DNA of 64,000 nucleotides from Symsagittifera roscoffensis (GCF_963678635.1 NC_087063.1:75535617-75599616); one strand, 5' to 3'; counted from the first letter of the stretch, positions 32,260-41,666 are shown. The notes: generated from the letters alone by a model not told the origin. Numbers and translations: made by a program.

Positions 32260-33396
32260 CAATTCAAAAATCCATCAAAAATTGCTACCCAACAGTCACA
32301 GAATCAGTCTTCACCGACATCATCCCAAGATAATTCAACACCACCTTCAACTACTCAAAATCCTCCAACATCTACACGAATTTCTTTTCAAGATAATCCA
32401 TACACTTTTGAAGAACGGCACGCTCGTTTATCTGAACCACTAGAACCAGTTCAACGACAAGCATCCCTAAGTGAACCAACATATAATCTTTACCCAACAC
32501 TACCACAAGAACTAAGTAGAATACGAAACCTTAGTCAAAACCAAAACACAACAGAAATAAATAGACAAATTATACATCCTCGACGAAATAGAAATTTTCA
32601 AACTCCTCGAGTTCATTTTGACATACCTCAATCCCCATCACAAACCACTCCAGAAAACACCACTGGTATCACACCAGAAACTCCTACACTTTTTTCACAA
32701 CGAAGCACTTCAAGTCTACCCTCAGACTACTTAGGTTCAACACCAACATCTGAACAAATACGTGAAAATCCCTTTAACCCCTCAAACCTAACATCACGAC
32801 TGCCATATTGGACTACACATTCATTCACACAAGGTGAACCAAATTTAGTCAATGACCCCATAGATATTTCTACGGATACAACAACATCCTCATCACTACC
32901 GGAAACATTATCACTACCATCAACACCATCAATAAGCCAATTCTCACCACTACCCTTTAACTTAATTTTTCCAAATAATCTCGACGCCAGATATCGAGAA
33001 CAATCATCAATAAATATTCCTTTAAGATTAGATTGGAATACATTCACAGCACCTCCACCATTATTTGGACAACATCAAGAAAGTAACCGCCTTCATAACT
33101 GGGCACTTAATAGATTACAATATCGCCAAGATATTCACAACGATATCCGTGATCACAATATTCAAATACTCCAACAAAACAGTTTACAATTAAAGTTTGA
33201 AATCACAGTTAAATTAAACAATATTACACAACATCCCTACCCATTAAATCCACCTAACATAACAGCTCAATCACTACCACCACCGTTTATAACTACTGAA
33301 GTAATATATAAATACGACAGATACACCAAAAACACAATTGGTTACATTACATTTTATAACCCATACTCAGGATTATCATACACATGTATATTCTAA
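32260..33396 (+). CDS. 378-codon open frame with no ATG, between the small membrane proteins and env
   Basis: After a stop at 32257-32259 this frame stays open for 378 codons to TAA 33394-33396 and contains no ATG at all. It overlaps the env ATG (33384) by 13 nt. The first about 230 residues are rich in Pro, Ser, Thr and Gln (for example FDIPQSPSQTTPE) and look disordered. The last about 140, from about NNLDARYREQ to YTCIF, look folded. Such a long open frame in AT-rich DNA, with the element's own base use, is unlikely to be chance. Expression needs a spliced-on start, a non-AUG start or reinitiation. One candidate donor is CCAG|GTGACG at 23037/23038, seven codons into Gag; donors in the leader are others. 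No family is recognised. Confidence 0.65.
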   Translation, partial: QFKNPSKIATQQSQNQSSPTSSQDNSTPPSTTQNPPTSTRISFQDNPYTFEERHARLSEPLEPVQRQASLSEPTYNLYPTLPQELSRIRNLSQNQNTTEINRQIIHPRRNRNFQTPRVHFDIPQSPSQTTPENTTGITPETPTLFSQRSTSSLPSDYLGSTPTSEQIRENPFNPSNLTSRLPYWTTHSFTQGEPNLVNDPIDISTDTTTSSSLPETLSLPSTPSISQFSPLPFNLIFPNNLDARYREQSSINIPLRLDWNTFTAPPPLFGQHQESNRLHNWALNRLQYRQDIHNDIRDHNIQILQQNSLQLKFEITVKLNNITQHPYPLNPPNITAQSLPPPFITTEVIYKYDRYTKNTIGYITFYNPYSGLSYTCIF

Positions 33397-36002
33397 AATT
33401 ATTAATTTTTCTCCAACTCCTTTTTCTAGTAACCTCAAATCAAAACATAAACCCTTCTCCTCGTACAGGACCACAAGATTTATTAGTAACACATTACGAT
33501 TGCGAAGAAAATGAACAAAAAACACTACATAAATATGCAATAAATCAAGTATCACAATGTGAAACAGAACCACAAGCTATAGAAACCACAGATATAATAG
33601 CAACACTCTATTCAAAAGCCCGAGCAACAACAGTTACAGGTTATAAATTCACAGCAACATTTTCCGAAAAGAAAGTACATTGTTCACAAGTCTCGAACGG
33701 AAACAAAAACCGACTGGACCATGAATCATTCTATCAAAGTAATATAGAACGACTTTTACATCTCAATCCCGACGATTGTAAAAATGAATTACTTAGACTA
33801 AACATCACACGAAATAAAAACTCCCAAAGAAAGTTAGTAAATTTTCAAGTTTTTTCCGACTCTGTACATCAATCACAACTTGAAAGACACCAAGGACATA
33901 TAAAACTAGACGAAAAATACCCGTATAACGGCGCACACGGACGATTAACCTATGACCTACACGATAAACATTGGATACCACACATTGGTATAAATAACCC
34001 ATCAAACTGCAAAGCAGACACGAAAAATAAAGGATACCAAGAAATAATGTTTTTCGATTGGAAAATACAACTCGAAAAAATACAACTCACACGAGATTTA
34101 TCTGATAATACAATGATCTATCAAGGAATCCGACTACCTTGTAAAAATGATCAAGGATATTGCGACCCTACAACAAGAACACAAGCAACAATTGTTTGGT
34201 TCCCCGAAGATACATGTACAACATTTCAAGTAGCAAAAATACACGCTCGTATGATAAAATTTCACGAAAAATATTTTATACAATCAATTCCATATGAACA
34301 AGTCCATCCATCACGCAAACTAAGTTCCGATTTTAGAAACATAGAAAATATAGAAAATAAATTGACACGTTTTCAAATATATCAAGAAACAGAACTTGCA
34401 TGTAAATACAGGAATCCACTTCACAGAACACAATACTCTGAAATATTAGTTGAATACGAAAAAGGATTCGACATGACCACTGGAAAAGTAAAAATCGACC
34501 CATATGCCACAGGTCATCCTCTAAACGAAGGAACATCCTATATACCAGTTAATTTTGAAAAAAGCAACGGACAACCTGGTGGACATCTAAAACCTTATGA
34601 CACCAGAAGCACACGCTTACAAGAATTATCACTAATGAATACTACATATTTCGGTAATATCCACTATGATATTCATTTGGATATGAAACTAGACTATACA
34701 ATTAGCCGCATTTTTCAAGAAATGTCACTCTCCGAATTAGAAACACTACACCAACTATGCGAATTAGAACGAACACAAATATTACAATCACTTGCACTAG
34801 CAGTATTAAAAATACCCTACGCAGGATACTTATTATCAGGAAATAGATCAAATTTTTTAGACTACGAAGGAAACATCTTATGGTTTTATACTTGTACCAA
34901 AAAAGTATCACCACTCTACGTTTTTGAAGATAAACGATGTTATAAAAGAATCCCTATCTTTTATAAGAATAAAGTACATTTCGTGGATACACTTTCACGA
35001 AGAACCTATTTCTGGGATACCGCAGTCCCATGTGGATCAGAAAATAGCCACAATGTAGTACAACTAAACCCTGATGAAAATAAATATTATCTTCTCACTC
35101 CATATCCCACATTAATGCAATCACTCAAAAAATTTTCACCAGAAAGCATTCGCGCTATAGCTCGAAACCCAAATATAGACTTACAATCAATAGGAATCTA
35201 TTCAAAATCAGATATTCAACATCACATTAGAACACAACAATTCCAAGAATTATTAACACAAATGGACACTATACAAAGACAATCAATAGACCAAAATTTA
35301 CGCAAACTTGCAGAAACCGCAGGATTTGCCGATATCTACACGCAAGACTATAGCGGATATTTTAAAGACATTAAAGATTATATATATCTAAACGGCGAAA
35401 AATACCGTCCCCAAGATATATCACCAATCAACATTTTTAGCTTTGTTACACTCAAGAATGAAATCCTTGATTTTCTAGGATGGCCCTACTACATCTTAGA
35501 AAAATTGACTATTTTATACGCAATGTTTAACTTTATTGGATTTCTTTTCTCACTTTTAAAAGGAATCTACAATACATGTGCTATACACACACAAGTAAAC
35601 AGACAAGCAAGCGTAGCACGCATACTCTTTGCAGGATTTTTTGGAATTTTTTCCACATCTATAAACAAAATTCTTTTAGACGCACAAATAAAAGAATATA
35701 ACACAAAAATAACAACACGACAAAATACATACGACGAAGAACATAAAAATGTCGACACACAACCAACGGCACCACAATTACCACCCCTACCAAATAACCA
35801 TCCACTATCCCTAGTCCCACGAAATTTTCGAAATTTAGCAATCACACATAATCCAAATTTTCGACTCACAACATCACAAAGCCCCATCCAACATATAATG
35901 ACACATCAATCACAAGATGATAATACTTATGAACAAATTATTGAACAGCCCCATACCACCGCTTTTCAATCTCAAAATAATCATTTTTTTAGCCCACGAT
36001 GA
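33384..36002 (+). CDS. env: Envelope-like glycoprotein, 872 aa
   Basis: The protein starts with a signal peptide (about 1-18, ILKLLIFLQLLFLV), followed by a large Cys-containing ectodomain, a hydrophobic stretch (about 705-730, LYAMFNFIGFLFSLL), a second one (about 748-760, RILFAGFFGIFS) and a polar tail of about 110 aa. Soon after the signal comes YDCE, then KYAINQVSQC. Later there is LCELERTQILQS, CYKRIPIFYKNKVHFVD, then RRTYFWDTAVPC. This order recalls the glycoproteins of chuvirus-like negative-strand viruses, a gB-like class III fusion group, rather than a retroviral Env. I judge this from pattern only. Several Asn-x-Ser/Thr sites are present. It likely mediates entry or cell-to-cell spread. 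The frame is intact and its stop overlaps the next ATG as ATGA (35999-36002). Confidence 0.75.
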   Translation: MYILKLLIFLQLLFLVTSNQNINPSPRTGPQDLLVTHYDCEENEQKTLHKYAINQVSQCETEPQAIETTDIIATLYSKARATTVTGYKFTATFSEKKVHCSQVSNGNKNRLDHESFYQSNIERLLHLNPDDCKNELLRLNITRNKNSQRKLVNFQVFSDSVHQSQLERHQGHIKLDEKYPYNGAHGRLTYDLHDKHWIPHIGINNPSNCKADTKNKGYQEIMFFDWKIQLEKIQLTRDLSDNTMIYQGIRLPCKNDQGYCDPTTRTQATIVWFPEDTCTTFQVAKIHARMIKFHEKYFIQSIPYEQVHPSRKLSSDFRNIENIENKLTRFQIYQETELACKYRNPLHRTQYSEILVEYEKGFDMTTGKVKIDPYATGHPLNEGTSYIPVNFEKSNGQPGGHLKPYDTRSTRLQELSLMNTTYFGNIHYDIHLDMKLDYTISRIFQEMSLSELETLHQLCELERTQILQSLALAVLKIPYAGYLLSGNRSNFLDYEGNILWFYTCTKKVSPLYVFEDKRCYKRIPIFYKNKVHFVDTLSRRTYFWDTAVPCGSENSHNVVQLNPDENKYYLLTPYPTLMQSLKKFSPESIRAIARNPNIDLQSIGIYSKSDIQHHIRTQQFQELLTQMDTIQRQSIDQNLRKLAETAGFADIYTQDYSGYFKDIKDYIYLNGEKYRPQDISPINIFSFVTLKNEILDFLGWPYYILEKLTILYAMFNFIGFLFSLLKGIYNTCAIHTQVNRQASVARILFAGFFGIFSTSINKILLDAQIKEYNTKITTRQNTYDEEHKNVDTQPTAPQLPPLPNNHPLSLVPRNFRNLAITHNPNFRLTTSQSPIQHIMTHQSQDDNTYEQIIEQPHTTAFQSQNNHFFSPR

Positions 36003-37792
36003 GCCGCCAACTTGGATCACTCCACCGATCAAATTCCAATCCAACCAATCTTACCTCTCCAATCCCAATCATACCACTTTTTGCTTTTCCGCCACCCGAT
36101 TTTCCATCTAGCAATGTAACATCAGGCATGAATTCCGACACTAACTCACATATTTCAGTTTTATACTCCATCTCACAGCTCAATAACCCGAATATTGAAA
36201 CCCCCGATGAATTTGCCGACTCAGAACCATCTCCATCCAATAATTTTCATAACCCTTCTAATTATTCTCAACCCCCTTTTCAACCCATATTATCCAATAA
36301 CCCTGACCCCATCACTCCCACACCCTCTTATGCTTCCCAAGTTACCCCAACCTATTCCTCATACCATTCTGACCAATCATCTCCAGACACCCCCCGAATC
36401 TCCCCAGAGCTAGACAATTTTATTACCCTCCAACAACAATCCTACCACCTTAACACCCCGACCATAAACCAGATCTCCTCCACTACAAATTCATCCAATC
36501 CCCCTACACCCTCTTCAAACTATACTGAATCATTAACACCATCATCCACATCCACTATATCCTCACTCAACACTAATAGAGCTTACCGCACTTTTAAAAG
36601 AAAGTTCCCCAACCATCCTTTCCCAGCAAAACCAGGAACAGCCCGTGAATACATCAACCACCCCCAACATACTAACACTAAAGAATTTTTAGCTATCACT
36701 TTACCCTCATTTCCACAGTACACCTTAAACACCCCTCACGACGCTAACGAAACACGCAACTTTGTAGACGAATACGTTTTAATGCCCACTCTCTCTTGGA
36801 CCTCATACTATCATTTCACTAACCCTCTTTGCTTACCTTTAACCAACACTTCCATCGATATAGACCGAAACAAAGACATGCTATATCGACTAACTACACC
36901 ACTCACCGCTAGACAGTTTACTTACGTAGGATATAAAAAATCACTAAAAATACACACTGCACCTAGAGCTAATGAATATACACTAGAATACTACGATCAC
37001 AACATCATCAGAGCTAACCAAGATCAATTCTTAGACGACGATCGCTTCGCTAACCCACAAATCACCGAGAAATTTTTCATCAAGACACCATATGTATTTA
37101 CACTAAACATCTTTGACCGAAAGTTTGATCACATTATTTCAGAAGCACTAACAAACACACAGGCATACGAAAGTTTTAAAGAACGCTTTCAAATCTTTTC
37201 ACTAACCTTTCATTTCCTTGCACCACACGAAAGAGATTTGCACTGCTCACACGATATTATGTTGCGAACTAAACAAACACATACATACAGTTACTATCGT
37301 TTCATCCAAAATCACTTTGACCTCCACACACCCTCTAGACAACCACACCATCGTTTCCAATTCATCAATTCAAAATACACTTCACCGTATTTCCTAAATT
37401 TCACATATTGTATTAAAGACACTAACCTTCATGGTATTCTTCGTAATTATGACCCCATAACCCAAATGTACATTTTCTGCCCCATCACCAAGACCTTCAA
37501 CGCCGAAGAATCCCGACCCTTCCTTATCCCGCACGAGTTTGTACAGCCTATAGAAATCCCCATTTTAGAATTCATCCACAACACTACATTTAACCACAAA
37601 TTATATAACTTAATCCAAAACACACCTTATGAGTTTGCAGTAGGCACTGAAGAACTAACCACCATTAAGGCACTTCAATTGCTTTGGCCACTGCTTCAGA
37701 CTAAAAATATCATCCGCATTCTAGCTAAACTACTAACAACTTCAGAACTAATTCACGACATCTTCCCCCACGGTTTTTTCCCCGACGACTAA
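35999..37792 (+). CDS. 597-aa protein of unknown function, last gene of the retroelement
   Basis: ATG at 35999 overlaps the env stop as ATGA, which suggests translation by termination-reinitiation. Residues 1 to about 190 are Pro/Ser/Thr/Asn-rich and probably disordered. Residues about 195-597 look folded, with many aromatic and charged residues (for example LKIHTAPRANEYTLEYYDH and FIKTPYVFTLNIFDRKFDH). There is no signal peptide and no membrane span. The layout, a disordered N-terminal part and a folded C-terminal part, resembles the ATG-less frame before env. Codon use is richer in C than in pol but equally poor in G. No family is recognised; a matrix-like, regulatory or host-interaction role would be guesswork. 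The stop is followed at once by a strong splice donor at 37796. Confidence 0.7.
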   Translation: MSRQLGSLHRSNSNPTNLTSPIPIIPLFAFPPPDFPSSNVTSGMNSDTNSHISVLYSISQLNNPNIETPDEFADSEPSPSNNFHNPSNYSQPPFQPILSNNPDPITPTPSYASQVTPTYSSYHSDQSSPDTPRISPELDNFITLQQQSYHLNTPTINQISSTTNSSNPPTPSSNYTESLTPSSTSTISSLNTNRAYRTFKRKFPNHPFPAKPGTAREYINHPQHTNTKEFLAITLPSFPQYTLNTPHDANETRNFVDEYVLMPTLSWTSYYHFTNPLCLPLTNTSIDIDRNKDMLYRLTTPLTARQFTYVGYKKSLKIHTAPRANEYTLEYYDHNIIRANQDQFLDDDRFANPQITEKFFIKTPYVFTLNIFDRKFDHIISEALTNTQAYESFKERFQIFSLTFHFLAPHERDLHCSHDIMLRTKQTHTYSYYRFIQNHFDLHTPSRQPHHRFQFINSKYTSPYFLNFTYCIKDTNLHGILRNYDPITQMYIFCPITKTFNAEESRPFLIPHEFVQPIEIPILEFIHNTTFNHKLYNLIQNTPYEFAVGTEELTTIKALQLLWPLLQTKNIIRILAKLLTTSELIHDIFPHGFFPDD

Positions 37793-39352
37793 CAGGTAAG
37801 TATGAATTCAATAAATATAACTAACTAATTAAAATATTGAAAAACTCACCATTCTTTGATCATGTTTTCTTTAGATTTTTAGCCTTCATCCTAGATCATC
37901 TGAAAAATTCACAAAAGAAAAATAAAAAATAGCAAACTTCTTCAAAACTGTTTAAGACTCTATTAAATTTTTGCACCAACAATTAAATAAATATAATACC
38001 AATGCAGTAAATTAATTTATAAAATTTTCCCCCAAAGCAGTAAATCTAATTATGATGAAAATTTGTATCTTAAAATTCCCCCATAACTAGCAGTAAATTT
38101 CCAAATTCTATGCAGTAAATTAATGAAATGCAATTGCAGTACTAACCTTTTGATATTTTCATTCATTCGCACAGAAATTCTATCCACACTCGCACAGCTC
38201 GCCCACGAAGAATTGTTTAAAATAATGAATTTCAGTTTCAAGTTTTCACACTCAACAACTCTAACATATAATAACATGTTTCAAACTTTCCTTTAACCCG
38301 GTTGGAAAGGAATCATATACTAAACAAAACTAACCAACGCAGCTTACTAAATACCACAAATCATAGAATAACAGCATGACTAAGAAAAGGAAACCAACGG
38401 TACCCAAACCGGATTAACCCAGTTTAAAACTGGATAATTTATTCTTTTGAAGACTATTACAAAGTCTTAGAAAGAAATAATAAAACACAAAAAAGTCGAA
38501 AGACAAACCCATACCACAAACAATTTGCTTTTTGGAAAAAGTACATAACAACAAGACATAAGTAAAACCACAACAAACCCAACATAAAACGTTGTCACAT
38601 AACAGGACCCCTCACAAAAACCGCATGAAATCATACTCCCACACCTGGCCTAACCCACCAGGAAAGGACGTCCTGAGCATGCTCTATAGCCGGCCTAACC
38701 CACCGCGCTACATCCACGCTTTGTGACCACACCTTTATTTTTAATAAGAGCTACTCAAGGGTGAGTAACTCTTCAAAATAACCGAACTAAAACAAAAAGC
38801 TTTTGTGAAAACAACTAACTAAAATCATTATTAAAAAACATTAAACTAATAAAAGTTTTATAAAATGTAAAATCACACGATGCAATATATAGATCAGAAT
38901 ACAACACCAAGGACGAACATCAAAAGACAAGACGACCCCACTACACTCGAGAGAGAATGACCAACTACAATCGATATGCCGCTCACAATCACAACTCAAA
39001 GGATTTAGAGTACGACTTGACCTCGCAGAAAAGGACTTCATTGAATCAGACCAATGACCACCTCGATGACCCAAGTGTACGTACAGATCCGAGTAACCAG
39101 GCATCCCCTCCACGCACAATCTCCACGCCATTCCCAAGCTAGATCAGACACAAAAGAAGTTCTTCACGAAGAACAGAAAAACCTGACATAGCCAACCATT
39201 CTGAAATCAGAATTGATTTTGTTGCAAAGACTCAGTCGTTGTCACAAGAAGAAGCGGAAGAAAATTATGATGTTCGCCAAATACCAACGTCCATCATCCA
39301 TCCTTAAACTACAGAAGGACTGTTCTAAAAAACTCTGTAAAACCCGGATGGG
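37793..39352 (+). promoter_or_regulatory. 3' non-coding region of the retroelement with a small intron-like segment and RNA motifs
   Basis: Directly after the stop is CAG|GTAAGTAT (donor at 37796), then TAACTAACTA (branch-point-like, near 37817), then TTTTCTTTAG ending at 37874. Together these form a textbook 79-nt intron. Further on, GCAGTAAAT occurs four times (38004, 38037, 38090, 38112), a perfect stem CCAGTTT-A-AAACTGG lies at 38419-38433, and GGCCTAACCCACC is repeated near 38645 and 38693. The bases before the 3' LTR, GGATGGG (39346-39352), are a weak polypurine tract. Transport, packaging or splicing roles are inference. Confidence 0.5.
38957..39142 (+). CDS. Possible small 3' open frame of the retroelement
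   Basis: 61 codons starting MTNYNRYAAHNHNSK, hydrophilic and Ser/Asp/Asn-rich, lying between the 3' stem motifs and the LTR. It is the only frame of note in this 1.5-kb stretch. It could be a short accessory protein or a downstream exon, but no motif supports either. Confidence 0.25.
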   Translation: MTNYNRYAAHNHNSKDLEYDLTSQKRTSLNQTNDHLDDPSVRTDPSNQASPPRTISTPFPS

Positions 39353-39760
39353 TGGAACCTGATCTAAACTATATTTTATGATTGGATAAATTAAATGTTT
39401 TACCAATGTAAAGTATTTAATATTAACCAATCATGATCCATCTAACTAACAACCCACTTATTTGTAAGTGCTGAAGTTACTTGTAATTTCAGCACCAGAG
39501 AGATTTGAATTTAACTTAGAAATTAGTTGGACTCTCCCGAGCACTTCAGCAGCCGCAATAAACCAGTATACCCTAGATCTATTGAGCCTAGCAGAGACTA
39601 GTTAAACAACCTGAGACTAGATAGTATAAGAGTAAGATTAGGATCGGTATTAGACTAAGAAGTTGCACGAATCTATCCGGCCGAAAATAAGATAGCGTGA
39701 CGAGCAGACGGTGTACCCTATCCGAAATTACTCTATGAGTTACACTTCGGTCCTAACTCA
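39353..39760 (+). repeat. 3' LTR
   Basis: 408 bp, same ends as the 5' LTR (TGGAACC ... CTAACTCA) and no difference found by eye. It is followed by CTGA, the target duplication. The AATAAA at 39557-39562 would end retroelement transcripts and could also cut short sulfotransferase transcripts, since both run in the same direction. Confidence 0.97.
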
Positions 39761-40303
39761 CTGAAGCCACTATAGTTAAACTGAAGCCGTTAAACTACGA
39801 ACCGGATCTCCACAGCGATACTTGGTACTATTTGACAACACCCAAATATGGCCGATTAAACTTTTTTGAACACTATTTAGATGCAATTATTCGTTAATAA
39901 GCGTTAAATTGAAGTGCAACGAAAGCAGAAAATTATTTTTTGGACGAATTCATCAATAAAACTTTTGAACAATTGGTATCAGCTCATGGGTTTTGAAATC
40001 TAGAAAATCAATAAAACTATTTTTTATCAAATTGAAAGATACGCATAAAAAATCTCTTCTGCAAAAAAATTATAGAGCTGCCCTTGTTAAAAAGAGAGGA
40101 TACAATGATAAAGCGAAGAAATGACAACTGATAATTTCAGCAAAAAAAGCAATTTTACGCAGTGTTCATAGTTTCTTTCGTGTTTTTGCTCACTTTTCTT
40201 TTCTATCAATTGAAAAATTCTGGATATTGTTTTTATTTCTGTCATGATTTTAAAAACCTGATTTGAATGCTAGAATTTATTTTAAAACCTAAGCATATTT
40301 TAG
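39761..40303 (+). other. Last intron of the sulfotransferase gene, part after the retrotransposon
   Basis: Non-coding. It begins with the duplicated CTGA and ends with CATATTTTAG at 40294-40303, a good splice acceptor. Without the insertion the intron would be about 2.26 kb. Confidence 0.7.
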
Positions 40304-40600
40304 CCCCAAATGGATATTTGCGATCCTTGCTTCCTGAAAATCAAATTCTTGGGACGAAAAGAAACGATGTCAGAAGATATGCTGTATCTAGTCAATGAAT
40401 TGACCCCTCTGCACACGAAGATCAAATATGATAAAGACAGTAAATATTACAAAACTGCTCTAACTTCCAGTAGCTACCAAATGGACGAGGTAGTCAAAAC
40501 ACTGGATAAAGATTTGATTCGAAGGTTTGTTTGGAAATATAGGTTGGACTACCTGGCATTCGGATATAACCCATACAAAACAATCGACTTGTTCAATTGA
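40304..40600 (+). CDS. Carbohydrate sulfotransferase, last exon
   Basis: The exon opens after the acceptor ATTTTAG with PQMDICDPCFLKIKFLGR and stops at TGA 40598-40600, 98 codons. In the Golgi sulfotransferase family the segment after the 3'-phosphate motif carries a C-x-x-C pair followed by a hydrophobic -x-G-x-x-E-T/x-M segment; here these are CDPC and FLGRKETM. The C-terminal end, KYRLDYLAFGYNPY, matches the final Tyr-x-x-D-x-x-x-F-G-Y stretch of the family. The phase fits the exon ending at 19190. The exon now lies 21 kb from its partner because of the retrotransposon. No truncation is visible. Confidence 0.85.
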   Translation, partial: PQMDICDPCFLKIKFLGRKETMSEDMLYLVNELTPLHTKIKYDKDSKYYKTALTSSSYQMDEVVKTLDKDLIRRFVWKYRLDYLAFGYNPYKTIDLFN

Positions 40601-40682
40601 CATATTTAGTGCTCTTGTAATTTATGATACTTAGTGTTGTTTTGCAACACATGTATTGTTCTCAAATTTAAAAAATTGTATC

Positions 40683-40688
40683 ATTAAA
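40683..40688 (+). terminator. Candidate poly(A) signal of the sulfotransferase gene
   Basis: ATTAAA lies 83 bases after the stop codon in an AT-rich 3' region. The hexamer is a common variant of the poly(A) signal; there is no transcript evidence. Confidence 0.45.
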
Positions 40689-41466
40689 GTCTTTATTCAT
40701 TGACTTACTTACTTTTGAAGTACGGCACGACTGAGTTGCAGCTACGAAAACAAACAAGACTGCTCGTATATCAGGGTAAAGCCCTGAATGTTGCGACTGT
40801 CCCTTAATTCATATCGAATAGTTTTTGGGAAAATAAAATATTGAAAAACTATACATTTTGGATAATATCAAATTGTAAAATTTTGAGTCGTACGAAATTA
40901 GCATACGACCAATTAGTTAGCCTCAATTCAATTTGGAACAATTTAATTGTGCGCGATAAATCGCCACGCATGAAAAATTCGCGGTACGCTCTCAGCGGGG
41001 GCGTTCAACAGTGCCGAAAAAAGCGAGAAAATTTCAGAATAATTTAAACGCATTTTCTAAAGAGCGGGAAATTACTGACGCTAATGAGCAAAGAAAATCA
41101 CTCCAGTTTTAGCGCCAAAATGTTTACAACTGCATATTAATCGAGGGGCACTGTTCTACTGCCCCCTCTCAGCATTATGAATAAAATCTTCAGGACGCGC
41201 ATAGTTTAGTCCAGGCAATTTTCAAACTCCCAGAACTTTACAAAAAAAAGCTGAGGTGAAAATTTTTTTTTTTTACTTTTGACTCAAGAGGTCGATATCT
41301 TTAATGGGGTATGAAAATTTTGTTGAAAATTATTGTTTCGATTGGATTTGAATTTTTCGACTGAACCTTGAATTTTTCGACTGAACTTTAAGGGCAATGT
41401 TAAAAACTTTTAGTTAAAAAGTTGACGAAATTATAAAAAAGCTATTTTTATTTTTACCATTTTTTC
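40689..41466. other. Intergenic sequence with a dispersed repeat
   Basis: No gene is supported. The part around 41160-41390 (ATGAATAAAATCTTCAGGACGCGCATAG, split here as ATGAATAAAATCTT and CAGGACGCGCATAG, then CTCCCAGAA) is related to 57110-57290, so a dispersed repeat is present. The sequence then runs into an assembly gap. Confidence 0.45.
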
Positions 41467-41666
41467 NNNNNNNNNNNNNNNNNNNNNNNNNNNNNNNNNN
41501 NNNNNNNNNNNNNNNNNNNNNNNNNNNNNNNNNNNNNNNNNNNNNNNNNNNNNNNNNNNNNNNNNNNNNNNNNNNNNNNNNNNNNNNNNNNNNNNNNNNN
41601 NNNNNNNNNNNNNNNNNNNNNNNNNNNNNNNNNNNNNNNNNNNNNNNNNNNNNNNNNNNNNNNNNN
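41467..41666. other. Assembly gap (200 N)
   Basis: A run of exactly 200 N, the usual placeholder for an unsized gap. Confidence 0.99.

Larger units (their letters stand above)
20914..39760 (+). mobile_element. 18.8-kb envelope-bearing Ty3-like LTR retrotransposon or endogenous retrovirus
   Basis: The element is bounded by two 408-bp LTRs that begin TGGAACC, end CTAACTCA, and look identical. The 4 bp on each side are CTGA (20910-20913 and 39761-39764), a target-site duplication. In order it carries a primer-binding site, a 1.2-kb structured leader, a 155-aa protein, a 2740-aa Gag-Pol, two tiny membrane proteins, an ATG-less 378-codon frame, an 872-aa envelope-like protein, a 597-aa unknown protein, and a 1.56-kb 3' region. 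The order protease, reverse transcriptase, RNase H, integrase is that of Ty3 elements and retroviruses. At 18,847 bp it is about two to three times the usual length. Every large frame is open, so it looks young and possibly active. It sits in sense orientation in a sulfotransferase intron. Confidence 0.95.

Noticed and set aside
32252-32262. Simple ribosomal frameshift joining the 62-aa membrane protein to the ATG-less frame
   Set aside because: The 62-aa frame stops at 32254 and the other frame opens only at 32260, so there is no overlap in which a frameshift could happen.
39346-39352. GGATGGG as a firm polypurine tract
   Set aside because: It is short and contains a T; it is the right place for a polypurine tract, but the evidence is weak, so it is only mentioned in the 3' region entry.
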